Positions 12,901 through 22,349 of a stretch of 64,000 nucleotides of DNA are shown here, one piece after another (position 1 is the first letter of the stretch; each line of letters begins with the position of its first letter). The position numbers and the translations under genes are program-made. The stretch is from Tyto alba (taxonomy: Eukaryota > Chordata > Aves > Strigiformes > Tytonidae), in assembly GCF_018691265.1 (NCBI RefSeq), contig NW_024881316.1, forward strand, positions 5,914,819 to 5,978,818. Reading direction: 5' to 3'. The notes beneath the pieces are model-generated. The model had not been told where the DNA came from, made no database searches, and saw only the letters and a list, made by a program, of their open reading frames with translations.

Positions 12901-13616
12901 AGAACATGGAGCTGTCAGAGCGAGGTAAGTATATTTACTGCTTCCCTTGATGGGGGGAGTGAGAACCAAGCAGTATCCTGTCTATCCTCTGTACTGTCAC
13001 TTTGCATTTGAAGGTCATTTCCCAGAAGGACAATATTTTGTATTATTTTTGAAATGAAAATCTTCCTCGGTCTTACGCTTAAGCTTCCGTTGGGATGATG
13101 ATTAGAACAGATTAGATCTTTTTGTGTTCTTAATTTCACACTGGTCAGCTTTTGCAATATGATTTTTTTCCATGTCAGAACTGGTCATATGCTAGTATAA
13201 CTTACTGTTAAAACTCAGCAGGCTGTACTTGAAATGTCTTAGGCTTTTTGAAAAAACATATAGAAAGCTATGGCAGTCTACTTCTGTAAGCATCATCTTC
13301 CACCAACTTCTCTTACAGTACTCTCTGACATAAACTTTTCAAAGTACAACTACTAGACTGCATCTAAGTCATGAGTTATCCTTGTGGGTTAGCAGCTTGT
13401 CTTGCTTTTTGAAATATCCACTGTGTTTGTTTGATGATGATGTGAAAGACAAGAAACAACTTCTTTTGCTTTTGTATTTCAGGGTTAAAAGAAGCCATGG
13501 GAGCATCAGGAGGACAGTGGGTGTATGTTAGTGACGCCCATGTTCAGATGGTTCCGGAATCAAGAGTACTAAATGCACAAGCATATCTACTTTTTTATGA
13601 AAGATTACTGCTATAA
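839..13616 (+). CDS. USP45: USP45, ubiquitin-specific peptidase 45 (3' part, 9 coding exons)
   Basis: USP45 is a cysteine protease that removes ubiquitin from protein substrates. Family knowledge links it to ERCC1 deubiquitination in DNA repair. Coding exons seen here are 839-920, 1920-2011, 4110-4166, 5446-5589, 8714-9383, 11084-11181, 11565-11651, 12109-12262 and 13483-13616 (TAA at 13614-13616). All have AG/GT borders and compatible phases, giving 505 codons plus stop. Counting from the first residue in the window, two CxxC pairs (C53/C56 in CEEC, C331/C334 in CESC) form the USP zinc ribbon. [10 protein letters not shown] is the conserved USP beta-strand motif. H436 in GGHYAAY and D479 in YVSDAH are the expected catalytic His and Asp. 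The Cys box and N-terminal zf-UBP domain must lie upstream, since the human protein is about 814 residues. A long Ser/acidic insert in the catalytic domain is shared with USP16. I call USP45 rather than USP16 because PNISR and COQ3 follow as in human 6q16. Confidence 0.93.
1920..2011 (+). CDS. USP45: USP45 exon with first zinc-ribbon CxxC
   Basis: The acceptor is ttttttcag|catatg and the donor is gaaaat|gtaggt; 92 nt. The peptide runs from [11 protein letters not shown] to the zinc-ribbon half-site MCEECEN. A competing donor four bases downstream (tag|gtattc) would break the phase with the next exon, so the upstream GT is used. Confidence 0.92.
4110..4166 (+). CDS. USP45: USP45 57-nt exon
   Basis: This 19-codon exon has acceptor ttcttcaag|attt and donor gagagg|gtaaga. 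It encodes [19 protein letters not shown], the conserved USP strand that follows the first CxxC pair. It is in phase 0 at both ends, so it is skippable without a frameshift. Confidence 0.92.
5446..5589 (+). CDS. USP45: USP45 144-nt exon, start of variable insert
   Basis: The acceptor is atctcttag|gttgca and the donor is gataag|gtaaga; 48 codons in phase 0/0. It begins [15 protein letters not shown] and leads into the low-conservation, hydrophilic insert that separates the two halves of the USP45/USP16 catalytic domain. Confidence 0.88.
8714..9383 (+). CDS. USP45: USP45 large insert exon with second CxxC
   Basis: This 670-nt exon (acceptor atgtacag|aatcag, donor ccacag|gtaaag) encodes a Ser/Glu/Asp/Lys-rich insert with runs such as [18 protein letters not shown]. 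It then returns to the folded domain ([20 protein letters not shown]) and ends with the second zinc-binding pair CESC. It is more GC-rich than the flanking introns. Read-through past the donor stays open only to 9487. Confidence 0.93.
10441..10620 (+). mobile_element. Possible tRNA-derived SINE relic
   Basis: Within a USP45 intron, tagctaaccactgg (10,466) resembles a Pol III A box and ggttcagttcc (10,501) resembles a B box, about 35 bases apart as in tRNA-derived SINEs. The piece is somewhat more GC-rich than its surroundings. The family cannot be assigned without a repeat-library search. Confidence 0.3.
11084..11181 (+). CDS. USP45: USP45 exon with LILHLKRF motif
   Basis: The acceptor is aaatacag|aaaaga and the donor is caccag|gtaaaa; 98 nt, entering with two bases that complete a Glu codon. 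It encodes [13 protein letters not shown]…[10 protein letters not shown], one of the most diagnostic USP family signatures, located between the second CxxC and the His box. Confidence 0.95.
11565..11651 (+). CDS. USP45: USP45 87-nt exon
   Basis: The acceptor is cttttgaag|gctggt after a long polypyrimidine tract, and the donor is tgcaag|gtacag. It has 29 codons in phase 0/0 and encodes [20 protein letters not shown] and APFCAASCK, the strand following HLKRF in USP proteases. Confidence 0.93.
11723..11740 (+). repeat. (GAT)n microsatellite
   Basis: A short run of six GAT units in the USP45 intron after the 11565-11651 exon. Confidence 0.8.
12109..12262 (+). CDS. USP45: USP45 exon with catalytic His box
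   Basis: The acceptor is ggaatgcag|aatgtt and the donor is gttctgg|gtatgt; 154 nt. It encodes [20 protein letters not shown], the USP His box, with the catalytic His in GGHYAAY. Human USP45 has EGHYTAY here by recall, so the box is intact. Confidence 0.95.
13483..13616 (+). CDS. USP45: USP45 terminal coding exon with catalytic Asp
   Basis: The acceptor is gtatttcag|ggttaa and the stop TAA is at 13614-13616. It encodes [20 protein letters not shown] and ends [13 protein letters not shown], the canonical USP C-terminus. The Asp in VSD is the expected third triad residue. Confidence 0.95.
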
Positions 13617-13925
13617 TTCTCAACGGTCTAATTTAAAAGATGGTAGTGGTTACTTAGTTTATCTTATTTAAAGCTGCAGTGGTAAGAGTACCTGTAAATA
13701 TTGTGCCTTTATCTTGTAGAGAATTTATCATATGTTGACTCTGAAATTCAGTCAAGCTATTATAAATATCTGAATGGTTCTCTTAAAGTACGCACTTTGC
13801 CAAGCATTTGAAATTCCTGGATTCATTAAAATACAGTACTGTTAGAATGTAAGATGATGCCCTAGCCTACTGAGGTTTATGGAAAGTTTGTTTTTGATTT
13901 TAATAAAGATAAGCTTTCACCCATA
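13617..13925 (+). terminator. USP45: USP45 3' UTR and polyadenylation signal
   Basis: After the stop codon the AT-rich UTR runs to an AATAAA hexamer at 13902-13907, the first canonical signal downstream. Cleavage is expected about 15-25 nt later. Longer isoforms are possible. Confidence 0.6.
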
Positions 13926-13929
13926 GTTC

Positions 13930-16900
13930 TAGAACAGTTGAGAATAAAAATACTGATAGCATTAAGTGCCTGGATTTGCTGGTATACAGTATCAATATAA
14001 AGTATTTGAACTTTTCGTGATCAATCCAGATCCTTCCCATCACTGGGCTGGATGTTAGCCGTTAAGATTTCTGCAAACAAGAACCTGTGAAATCATGTCA
14101 CTTCCATAGGTAGTAATGGGAGAGCACGGGGCTTCCAGAATGGAGTAACAACAGCTGTCCTTGGGTAATGCTGCAGCACGCTTCCCTGATGGGGCTGGGA
14201 AGAGATTGGGAAAACATGGCTTCTACAAAGTGACAGTGAATTCTCAGATACCCAGTACCCTTTCAGCTGTCTCCAGCTGGCACTGGTATAGCAATGTACT
14301 CCTGTTTTAATATAAATATGTACTTGGTGTGCATATGTATATCCTCTGATATATATATATCCACACCATAAACCCATCAATATATATTGTCATTTTACCT
14401 ACTAGGAAAGAGAATTGCAAATACTTCTGTATTTAGTAAATTTTCAACTTCATAATTATGACAATGTACAGCATATAAGCTTGTGTAAGAATACGTACGG
14501 GGTTTAAGCATAACTGGGTAATTCTGTTACTTTTGGTTCTAAACATGAATTTGTTTATCTGTTCCTGAATACTTTTCTCACAGGAGTAATAAACTAAATT
14601 ATTTTTGCACGGTGTGTGTGAGTTGGACAGTAAGTGATGATTTTTGCCTTCTGATACATGTCTGGACTTTCCTTTGTCATCAGTGGAGGACAGCACGTGT
14701 CCTAGTGGCAGAACTTGTTTCTGGATCCTGTTTGACTGCCCTATTTTGAGTAGTTACTTCTAGTAATTTCTCATTTCCATCTCAGAGAGTAATAGATACA
14801 TTTTAAGGTCAAAATCTGATGACTACTTTGAAGATATGTAGTAATTAATTTGTTTAATAAGCAGTTACTTCAATACAAATTACTTACGTAACAGCTCCAT
14901 CCTGTCCAGCTTGCTCTTTGATAGAGAAAAGACTTTATTTCTGCTTACTATTTTAATTTGTGGAAATTTTTTTTTTGGTGAAAAAACATGCTGTCCCTGT
15001 TACTATCTCTACCATGTGTTATCACACCTACTTGCACAACTTTCCTATTCACTAGTTCTGTTTCAGAGCCCCATCCCACCTGCATTCACTCTTTTGGGTA
15101 AGAAAGTAGCAAAACCTGCCATAGTTGCATTTGCTCAAACTGCTGAGGTATATTTTATAGCTTCCACTCACACTTGTGCAGGCACCAAGAATCGTTAGGC
15201 CATGCAAATGATTATCACAACAGAGTGAGCCCCTCTTTGCACAGTATTTTGTTTTCCAAAGAAAAAGTCCTCTGCTTAGGTCAAAATTAGGCTATGTGTT
15301 TTGGCCAACACAATCCTTTTTTCCCTCTGCAGAATTGTCTCAGACTACCCAACAGTAGTAAAACTCAGAGAAACCAAGCAGTCAGCTGTAGCCATCTTTA
15401 TTCCAACTAAACACACCTTAACCTAAGTCTACACTAAGAAAGAAAGAAAAAAATGTTTAGAGTTGGTTAAAATATGTTAATTCCCTTTTACCTCCTTATC
15501 TTCCCCTATCCTTCATCCACCCACACACGCCTTCCCCCTCTTTGTATATAGCTGACCAAAACTCAGAATTAGTTCTCAGCAAGTCACAGCAAATACCAAC
15601 TAAGTTCCAATTCTGTGCCAGTCGTGCTAGGAGATCACAGATGGAGTGGTTTTCATCCACCTTTAAGCAGACTGACTAGATAAGGCCTGAAGTTCCTAGT
15701 TTTGCTGACTTCTGTAAAACTACTGAACACAAGTACCTATATTCGTCTCCTAGTTTTTAGCCTAGAAGTACCTCCCTGGAGTACAAAACTAGGAGAGGCA
15801 CAGATCAAGATTGTTAACCTGTTATTTCTTAATATTAATGCTATTTTCAGGAAACTCTTGAGGTGGTCTTCGCTTCTCTTTAACTGGAGTTCACACGCTG
15901 TTTGTACTGCTGAAATCTTCCCAAGTGGACATACTGACTAGGATGCCATGAAAGATGCTGGCAGGATTATTTCCCCATTAGCAGCCAGGGAATGTTTCCT
16001 TGCTATGAAGGTATTTTATAGAACATGGAGAGAAAATGACATGGAAAAAAGCCAGCACCTTTGCCAGAAATAGCCATCCCTGTTGCTCCTGTATGCGGCT
16101 TCCTGAGTTGAAATAAAAAGCAGTGTTAGGAGCAACTCCAGTGAGTTCAGAGTCAGGAACAGGTATGAAAATATTATAGAAGGAAACATTCTCTAAAAAT
16201 GAGGGCAAGAGGTGAGGTTATGGCTTTAGAATGAAGAAATGATGACTAAGGTGAGACGTCAGACACAATTTTAGATGCAAATCACGCTTAGTGGGTCCTT
16301 TAAGACATAGGTGTGTGTGTGTGGGGGGGTGTTTGTGGCAAAATCTGGCTCCAAAGCAAGTGATTGTACATAAATAGGCATGCTTAATGCTTTTTATAGT
16401 TCCTCATCAGGAATTGCAAGAGAAGGTCTGAGCGTTCCAGGAAAATGGGTGTACATTCTGTATTTGCTAAAATGTTAAACATGATTCTAGAGGCTATTTG
16501 CAAATCTTTACAGCTTCCCGCAACTGTCAGCTGCGTGCACGCTATTGAAAAGCTACATGTTTTCAGAATTTAACTGAAGGGCTCTAAAGTTTAAGACTCT
16601 CCTTAAAATGTCTTCTCTGACCAGACCAAAAATCTTTTTAGGCCTACAGCATCTACTCTTCATAGCGCTACACCATACCTTGGTCCCCCGCACCCGAGAA
16701 AGTGCATTAGCCTACTTCATGTGGAGCATCTTAAAAACAGCTTTCCCTTTGTCCCACCCTTCTCTTCTCACAAGGGCACCACTGTTTTCTTCATCAGCCT
16801 CATCTATTCTTTATGTTTTCAGGGTCCCTACAAGCCTCTGTGTCAATGTCTTTTCTTTCATCCATCCTTAACCGTATCATAATGTTTCCCAGTCCTATCG

Positions 16901-19825
16901 CTTACATTCCATGAACTACCCAAACTCTTACTGGAAATGCTACTTGAATGAGAGTCTTGCCTCTCCCTGCCACTGCAGTGGCTCTGCAATTCAGGTAACT
17001 GAGAAAAGCTGTCACTCCTGAGCAGCTCTCTGCTGACTCTGTCACAAGACAGTGCCTTTAAAACAATGAGAAAGACAGCAAAGTAAATAGCTCCTCCCTC
17101 GTCAGTAAGTAAACCTAATTTATGAGAAGTACTTGATTTGCATATGGACAAGTGGAACCCCCTACAAAAGCTTCCCCAGAGTGGAGGCATCAACAAAGAT
17201 GGCTGTATCAGCTAAGGAGTTGGTCCAGATTATAGAGTCATTCTCCTCAGAAAGAGCTTTGTTATCTTTGGATTTATATAACATCTATGCTAAGCAGAGC
17301 AACAAAAATGATGGGGAGAAGATTTATTATACTAACCTATGTACACCAATACATGTACGGACATCTTGCTTGTGTAAGTCTGTTCTCCTAAGAGAGGCCT
17401 ACAGACACTTAGTGGTGAAGGAAAAACAAACAAACCAACCCTAAACTCTGTCCACAATGTACGCACTGTAACTGTCTTTGTTTAATAAACGAGATGCATG
17501 CAGTCTGCCAAACCTTTCTCCCCTGTTCCCATCTGCACCCTCCGTGTGTATCAGTGAAGGGCTCTTGCTTATGGATTTCAAGTGGTAGCAGGTGAGAGTG
17601 GTTTATAAATTAATTAAAAGGCTGAAATGTCTTAACTTCACCATTTGCTTCTCTTTGGACTTCTTTTTTATACTCACACGAACTGAATCATAAAAGGACA
17701 CGAAATTAATGCATCTACATTCTCAACCCATTATAAAAATCTTACTTGAACATACTAGTAACAAACTAAGATTTGGAAAAGAATAATTTGAGGAGAAACT
17801 TTGAGATGTATTAAAATGGGAACAAAGAAAGCATCTGAATACAGCTCTTACGTTAGCAAAAATTAGCAAATCCAATTTAATTAAAAAGTGGTAGCATACT
17901 TCACAAAGCAGCTTCACAGCAGCTCGAATTAAACAAAAATTTTATATTCTTCCATTTTCATTAGCCGGAAGCTTTTTTGCCGTGCCCAGTACACATTTAT
18001 GCATCTGTACAAAGATTTATATATCTACGTGAAAGAGATGCCACTAATTTTCAGTGGAACCATTTCAGTGTAATCATTTTAGAATGGATTATTTTTGCTT
18101 CTGTATCTATTTACTGTGTTTTGGGATGTCATTTTGCCAGCTGTCTCAGCTGTTTGTACCTCTCCCAGTGGTGTATAAATAAACTGCAGAAACAGCAGGA
18201 AAGTGATTATTCAAAATTACTCAAAACATATTGTTTTGAAAACTGAGATTATAAAATATACTTTCAGACACAGGTCTATTAGTGCAAGTTAAAACACTTC
18301 CTTTTCACAACATTATATAAAAAGTCTAAGTGAATTTATTTGTTACAGTAAAACAATTGCAATGCATTGTAACTACTTTAGGACTACTTAATATAAATGG
18401 AATGTATACAAAGTTATAAATACTTCTGTCTTCATTGGTATTAGTAGAAAAACTATTTTTTGTCAATAACGTTTCTTGCATCTATTGCAGCTTCCAGTAT
18501 TTTTCTAGTACAAAATATAAAGGTGCAGTGCTGCTTTTAAAGGAAAACAGAAAAGCATCTGAGTAGATTTATGACTTCTTAACACTTATCTCATTGCTTT
18601 GTTAGGTTAGTTTTTTGGTTTTGAGCTGTGTAACCTGGGGATCATTACAGTGAGCACTAATGAAACCACTGTATCGATGGCAGCCATTCCCTATTTAGCC
18701 ATTTCACAAAGTTGAGTTCTGATTCTACTGTCACTTATGCACGGAGATAATCCCCGATATGTTCATATATGCTTGTACTTGCACAAAAGACAATCCAAGT
18801 AATCAAAAAAACCTGTTTCTAAATCCAAAATACTTGTGAACAATAAATCATTCATGTTAAAAGTTTCCTCTTGTTTTTATTCATTTACTTTTTTCATGTT
18901 TGAACTAATAATCTAACTCTGCAGGTATTTAAAAATAATATTCTTAGAATTTTACTACAGTACTGACACATTGTACACTTTATTTGTAGATTTCTAGTTC
19001 CAAATATTACTAAGTAAGCAGGGCCTTAAACACAGACTGTATTTAAAAAACAAACAAAAGTCTGATCAGTTTTCCCATCTAAGTGCTTTAATAAATTTCT
19101 CAGAACAAAGCTGCCATTTGTTTTCTATTCATTTCGTCTTTTCATCTGTGTTATGTATTATTTGACAAACCTATAAATAAAACATCCAACCATTTAGAAA
19201 AATGTATTGTTTAAACTGGATGTTGCACAACCAAGTTCACAAAGCTTCAATTTTTTCCCAACTAAAGTATTTTTTCATCTTGTGTCACAACTTCACTGCA
19301 CTTGAAGGAGCTACCCAGAGATGAGTCAATATCCTTGAACACTGAAGCTAGACCACATGTTTCCCCCTGCCTTACCATGTGGCAGAGGTCGTAGATTAAG
19401 AGATCGTTTGTTCCCTTTACAAGAACCAAATTCTGTAATTCTGTGGTAAAATGAGGACCAAGAGTGGGTCTCCCTCACAGCCCCAGTTTCAGTAGCAGCT
19501 TAAAGCTTGCCCATCCCGAAGTACCAATCCAGGGTTCCAGCTCTGCATCAATTGGCGCTGGACAGGCTTAAAACTTCCAGAACACTTCTGTCCATGGAAA
19601 GCGTTTTTGGTCCAGCCACTCCTTGTGACACAAAAAGGTAAAAGTCTAGAACATTTCAGTCAACAGTAACATGTAGTGTTAAGTGCCACAATGAAATCAT
19701 TGCACGAAGTAAAGCACAAGTTTCCTGAAGCTTTCAATTTTCTATAGATTTAGAAAAGTTAATTTATCCTGTTACTCCATGTGGGTATTAATGTTGCTTT
19801 ATCCAATGACCAAAGAGATTATGGA
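13930..19825. other. USP45-PNISR intergenic region
   Basis: This AT-rich region has no open frame with flanking splice signals or recognisable protein on either strand, except the minus-strand candidate starting near 19,830. It holds scattered AATAAA hexamers on both strands and an (AT)n run near 14,350. The size (about 6-7 kb) is similar to the human USP45-PNISR spacing as I recall it. Confidence 0.6.
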
Positions 19826-19829
19826 TGTT

Positions 19830-20012
19830 TTAGGCATTTAAGCAGATGATGCTAAAGAAGGCAGTGATCACAGCACTAAGTAATGTGCTAGCTAATGAAA
19901 ATCTCTGTTCCACAAAAGGCAATGCAACCACTAAGTCCTTGCCTACAGAACCAACCCCCCCAATGTCAGTACGAGAAGCACTATTGACCAAGGATGATTT
20001 TGGTTTATCTTC
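19830..20012 (-). CDS. Candidate terminal exon of divergent transcript
   Basis: Reading leftward, a strong acceptor (ttgtattttaatgcag) is followed by 60 open codons and TAA. The exon starts EDKPKSSLVNSASR and ends in the hydrophobic C-terminus. Minus-strand AATAAA signals occur further on, e.g. at 18,984-18,979. The phase-2 frame is also hydrophobic but stops after about 22 codons. Confidence 0.4.
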   Translation of the reverse strand, partial: EDKPKSSLVNSASRTDIGGVGSVGKDLVVALPFVEQRFSLASTLLSAVITAFFSIICLNA

Positions 20013-20597
20013 CTGCATTAAAATACAATTATAATTTCAAGGTAAATCTCATGAGAACTTAAAAATTAATTTGGATATTCTGAATAAACTACTAGAAGAA
20101 TGGTCCTGCTCCAGATATGCATACACCGACCTCACTTAGAATGACGACATGCAACCTTAAGTTACTCGTGTATTTCAGTATCACTGCCCAGAGTTACATC
20201 CACTGCACGGAGGAGCTTTATCAACTTCTTCAGGTAGACTCCACGCTCTGCCCTGGCACCGCGGATCACGCTCTCTGACCAGCAGTTACCTGTGGAGGCC
20301 GCAGAGCTGACGAGCTTCCCGCCAGTCTCCTCACACGAAGACACGCCGGCGGGAAAGGGAATCCCGGGTGCTTCCCACCGCTCCCAGCTGCGCTCCAGCC
20401 CCGCAGCCCGCTCTGGTAAGCTGATGGCGGCCGACGGAGGGGCCTCGCCGGCGGCAAACGGCGGCCGGGCCGGGCCGGGCCCCAGCACCCCTCAGGCCGG
20501 GGTCGGCCGGTCCCCCCGCCCCCCCCCCCTCCCGTCCCTCACCGGGGAGCGCCAGCAGGCGCGCGGCCCCGCCTCCCGCCCCCGCCGCGGCTGCCAT
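19830..20597 (-). CDS. Putative three-exon small protein divergent from PNISR (unrecognised)
   Basis: I do not recognise this product. On the minus strand a GCC-ATG-G start (20,597-20,595) opens 55 nt to a good donor (CCCCG|GTGAGG, GT at 20,542-20,541). A 131-nt exon follows (20,420-20,290; acceptor gccatcag, donor CCACAG|GTAACT). A terminal exon (20,012-19,830) has the acceptor tattttaatgcag. Phases join exactly (55+131+183 = 369 nt, 122 codons plus TAA). The N-terminus (MAAAAGAGGGAARLLALPAY) has no acidic residue and several Arg, like a mitochondrial presequence. The C-terminus ends in a ~20-residue hydrophobic stretch (FSLASTLLSAVITAFFSIIC). The first intron would be only 122 bp with a weak pyrimidine tract, which is the weakest step. 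The position fits a bidirectional CpG promoter. Alternatively it is a non-coding divergent transcript, as the human PNISR antisense RNA is annotated. Confidence 0.35.
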
Positions 20598-21560
20598 GGA
20601 GAGCGGGGAGCCACCGGAACTTGTGTGGCTGCCCACAGTCAAGATGGCGGCGGCGCGGCGCTGCCCGCCGCCGGCCGCTTCCCACCGAGGGAGGCGCCGC
20701 CAGCCCGCCCTACGGGCCCTTAGCAAAGATGGTGGCGAGAGGCGTTCGCCAGTTCCCAGCCAAGGGTCAACACCATGACGCGTTTTACTTCCGGGGCAGC
20801 GCCAGTAGGCGCCATATTGTCTTGTTCGTGAAGACGAGGAGCGAAAGAGGGGAGAAAGCGGCCGCGGCGCGGTAGGAGCGGCAACGCCTACGGCGGGAGG
20901 CAGGGGAGAGTGTAAGTAGCGGGGCAGGCTGCGCTCGCCAGCGCTCCCGGGGGGCCGGCGGGTGTCGAGCTGACCCGGTCTTCCCCTTCGCTCCTCCTCG
21001 TCCTCCCCCAGCCCTGCCGGGAGGCGTCAGAGGGCGCCGCGCCGCCGTGGCGGCAGCTCCTCGCCGGCCGTGAGGAGCCGGCGCCGCCGAGATCGCCGGG
21101 CCTGGACGAGGAGCGAAGACTCCGAGCTCCGCGCCCTCCCCCGCCGCCCGGGCGGGCAGCTGCGCATGCGCGGCGGGGGGTGAGGGGCGGCCGGCGCCGG
21201 GGAGCCCTCGGGACACCCCCCCCCCACCCCCGCCGCCGCCCCTCAGCGCGCATGCGCCGCCGGGGTGTTTTCCCCCCTCCACCCCGGTGGTCGGTCCCGT
21301 TACCTGCCAGTGCGCGTGCCCCGGGGCCGCGGGCGAAGCCGCCGCGGGTGGGTGAAGCCGGCGCGCGGGGCGAGCGGGAGAGGCCCGTAGGCGAGCAGGC
21401 CGGCGTGGGGAGGGGGGGGGGGGGCGGGAAGCGCTGCCCGTGGGTAGTGAAGCAACGCCCCTCGGTGCGCTGCGGGGGGCGGAGGGGTTGGCGGGGTGTG
21501 TGTCTCCTTCTGCAGCCTGGTTAGGCGGCAACGCGTGCGCCCGGGGTTCGGTAGCTGACA
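20400..21560. promoter_or_regulatory. PNISR: CpG-island bidirectional promoter of PNISR
   Basis: A dense CpG island with GC boxes and no TATA box. It contains AAGATGGCGGC at 20,641 and AAGATGGTGGC at 20,726, plus an inverted ATATGGC core (GCCATATT, 20,811-20,818). These are YY1-type elements about 85 bases apart. An ETS-type ACTTCCGG lies at about 20,787. Two NRF-1-type palindromes (GCGCATGCGC) are at about 21,162 and 21,248, inside intron 1. This layout is typical of housekeeping promoters that fire in both directions. Confidence 0.8.
20820..20911 (+). other. PNISR: PNISR non-coding exon 1 (approximate 5' end)
   Basis: A consensus donor (gagagt|gtaagt, GT at 20,912) closes a GC-rich leader just downstream of the YY1/ETS motifs. 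The transcription start is inferred, not seen, and there is no in-frame ATG. The next certain exon is 12.8 kb away at 33,752. Confidence 0.5.
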
Positions 21561-21904
21561 GTGTCAGCAGCCCGGCTCCTGCGGCTGAAATGTCTTTGTG
21601 GAATATTTGTGCTGCTTCATGGGGACCGTAGCTATTCTCACGAATTCGCTCCCACTGGAGGGCTCCAGAGAACTGAAATTAACAGCGTCCACGCGTGTAG
21701 CAATGTTTGTAGCCTACCTGAATCTGGTTCTGTAGCGTGGCAAGCACGGGATGTTTCTAAATGGATACTTCAACAGACCACAGGTTTCTAAGCCTTTTTG
21801 CGCTAAGCACTTAGCCACACGGTTTCTCAGTACTTTTTTAGGCAATCCCACATAGTTCAGTGTTGAACTAAACTTGGATGGGATGTGCTAGGCTTTATAG
21901 TTAA

Positions 21905-22349
21905 GGATGGGGCTACAGAAATGGTCAGGGGGCTGGACCACTTCTCCTACAAAGAAAGACTGAGAGAATTGGGGTTATTCAGTGTAAGAAGAAAAGGCTG
22001 TGGGGAGACCTGATCATGGCTTTTGAATATATAATATGGGTTTACAAGAAAGATGGAGAAAGACTTCCTACCAGGGCCTGTAGTAACAGGACAAGGGGTG
22101 ACACTTAAAACTGAAAGCGGGTAGATAAGATAGAAGAAGGAAATTCTTTACTGTGAGAGTGGTGAGGCGCTGGCCCAGGGTGCCCAGAGCAGCTGTGGGT
22201 GCCCTCTCCCTGGAAGGGTTCAAGGCCAGGCTGGACGGGGCTGGGAGCCCCCTGGGCTGGGGGAAGGGGGCCCTGCCCGGGGCAGGGGGGTGGAACTAGA
22301 TGACCTTCAGAGGTCTCTTCCAACCCAAACCATTCTGTGACTCTGTGAT
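21905..22349 (+). mobile_element. CR1 LINE, 5'-truncated 3' end
   Basis: Matches the familiar CR1 3' end: a diverged part with 'ggctggaccacttctcctac', then 'cagagcagctgtgggtgcc', 'tggaagggttcaaggccagg', 'ggtggaactagatgacctt' and the terminal octamer-like repeats attctgtgactctgtgatg. It is truncated at the 5' end, as most CR1 copies are. It lies in PNISR intron 1. Confidence 0.9.

Noticed and set aside
20785..21531. 248-residue minus-strand ORF over the PNISR CpG island
   Set aside because: It is Pro/Ala/Arg/Gly-rich without domain features. GC-rich sequence has few stop codons, so long chance frames are expected, and it runs antisense through PNISR exon 1.
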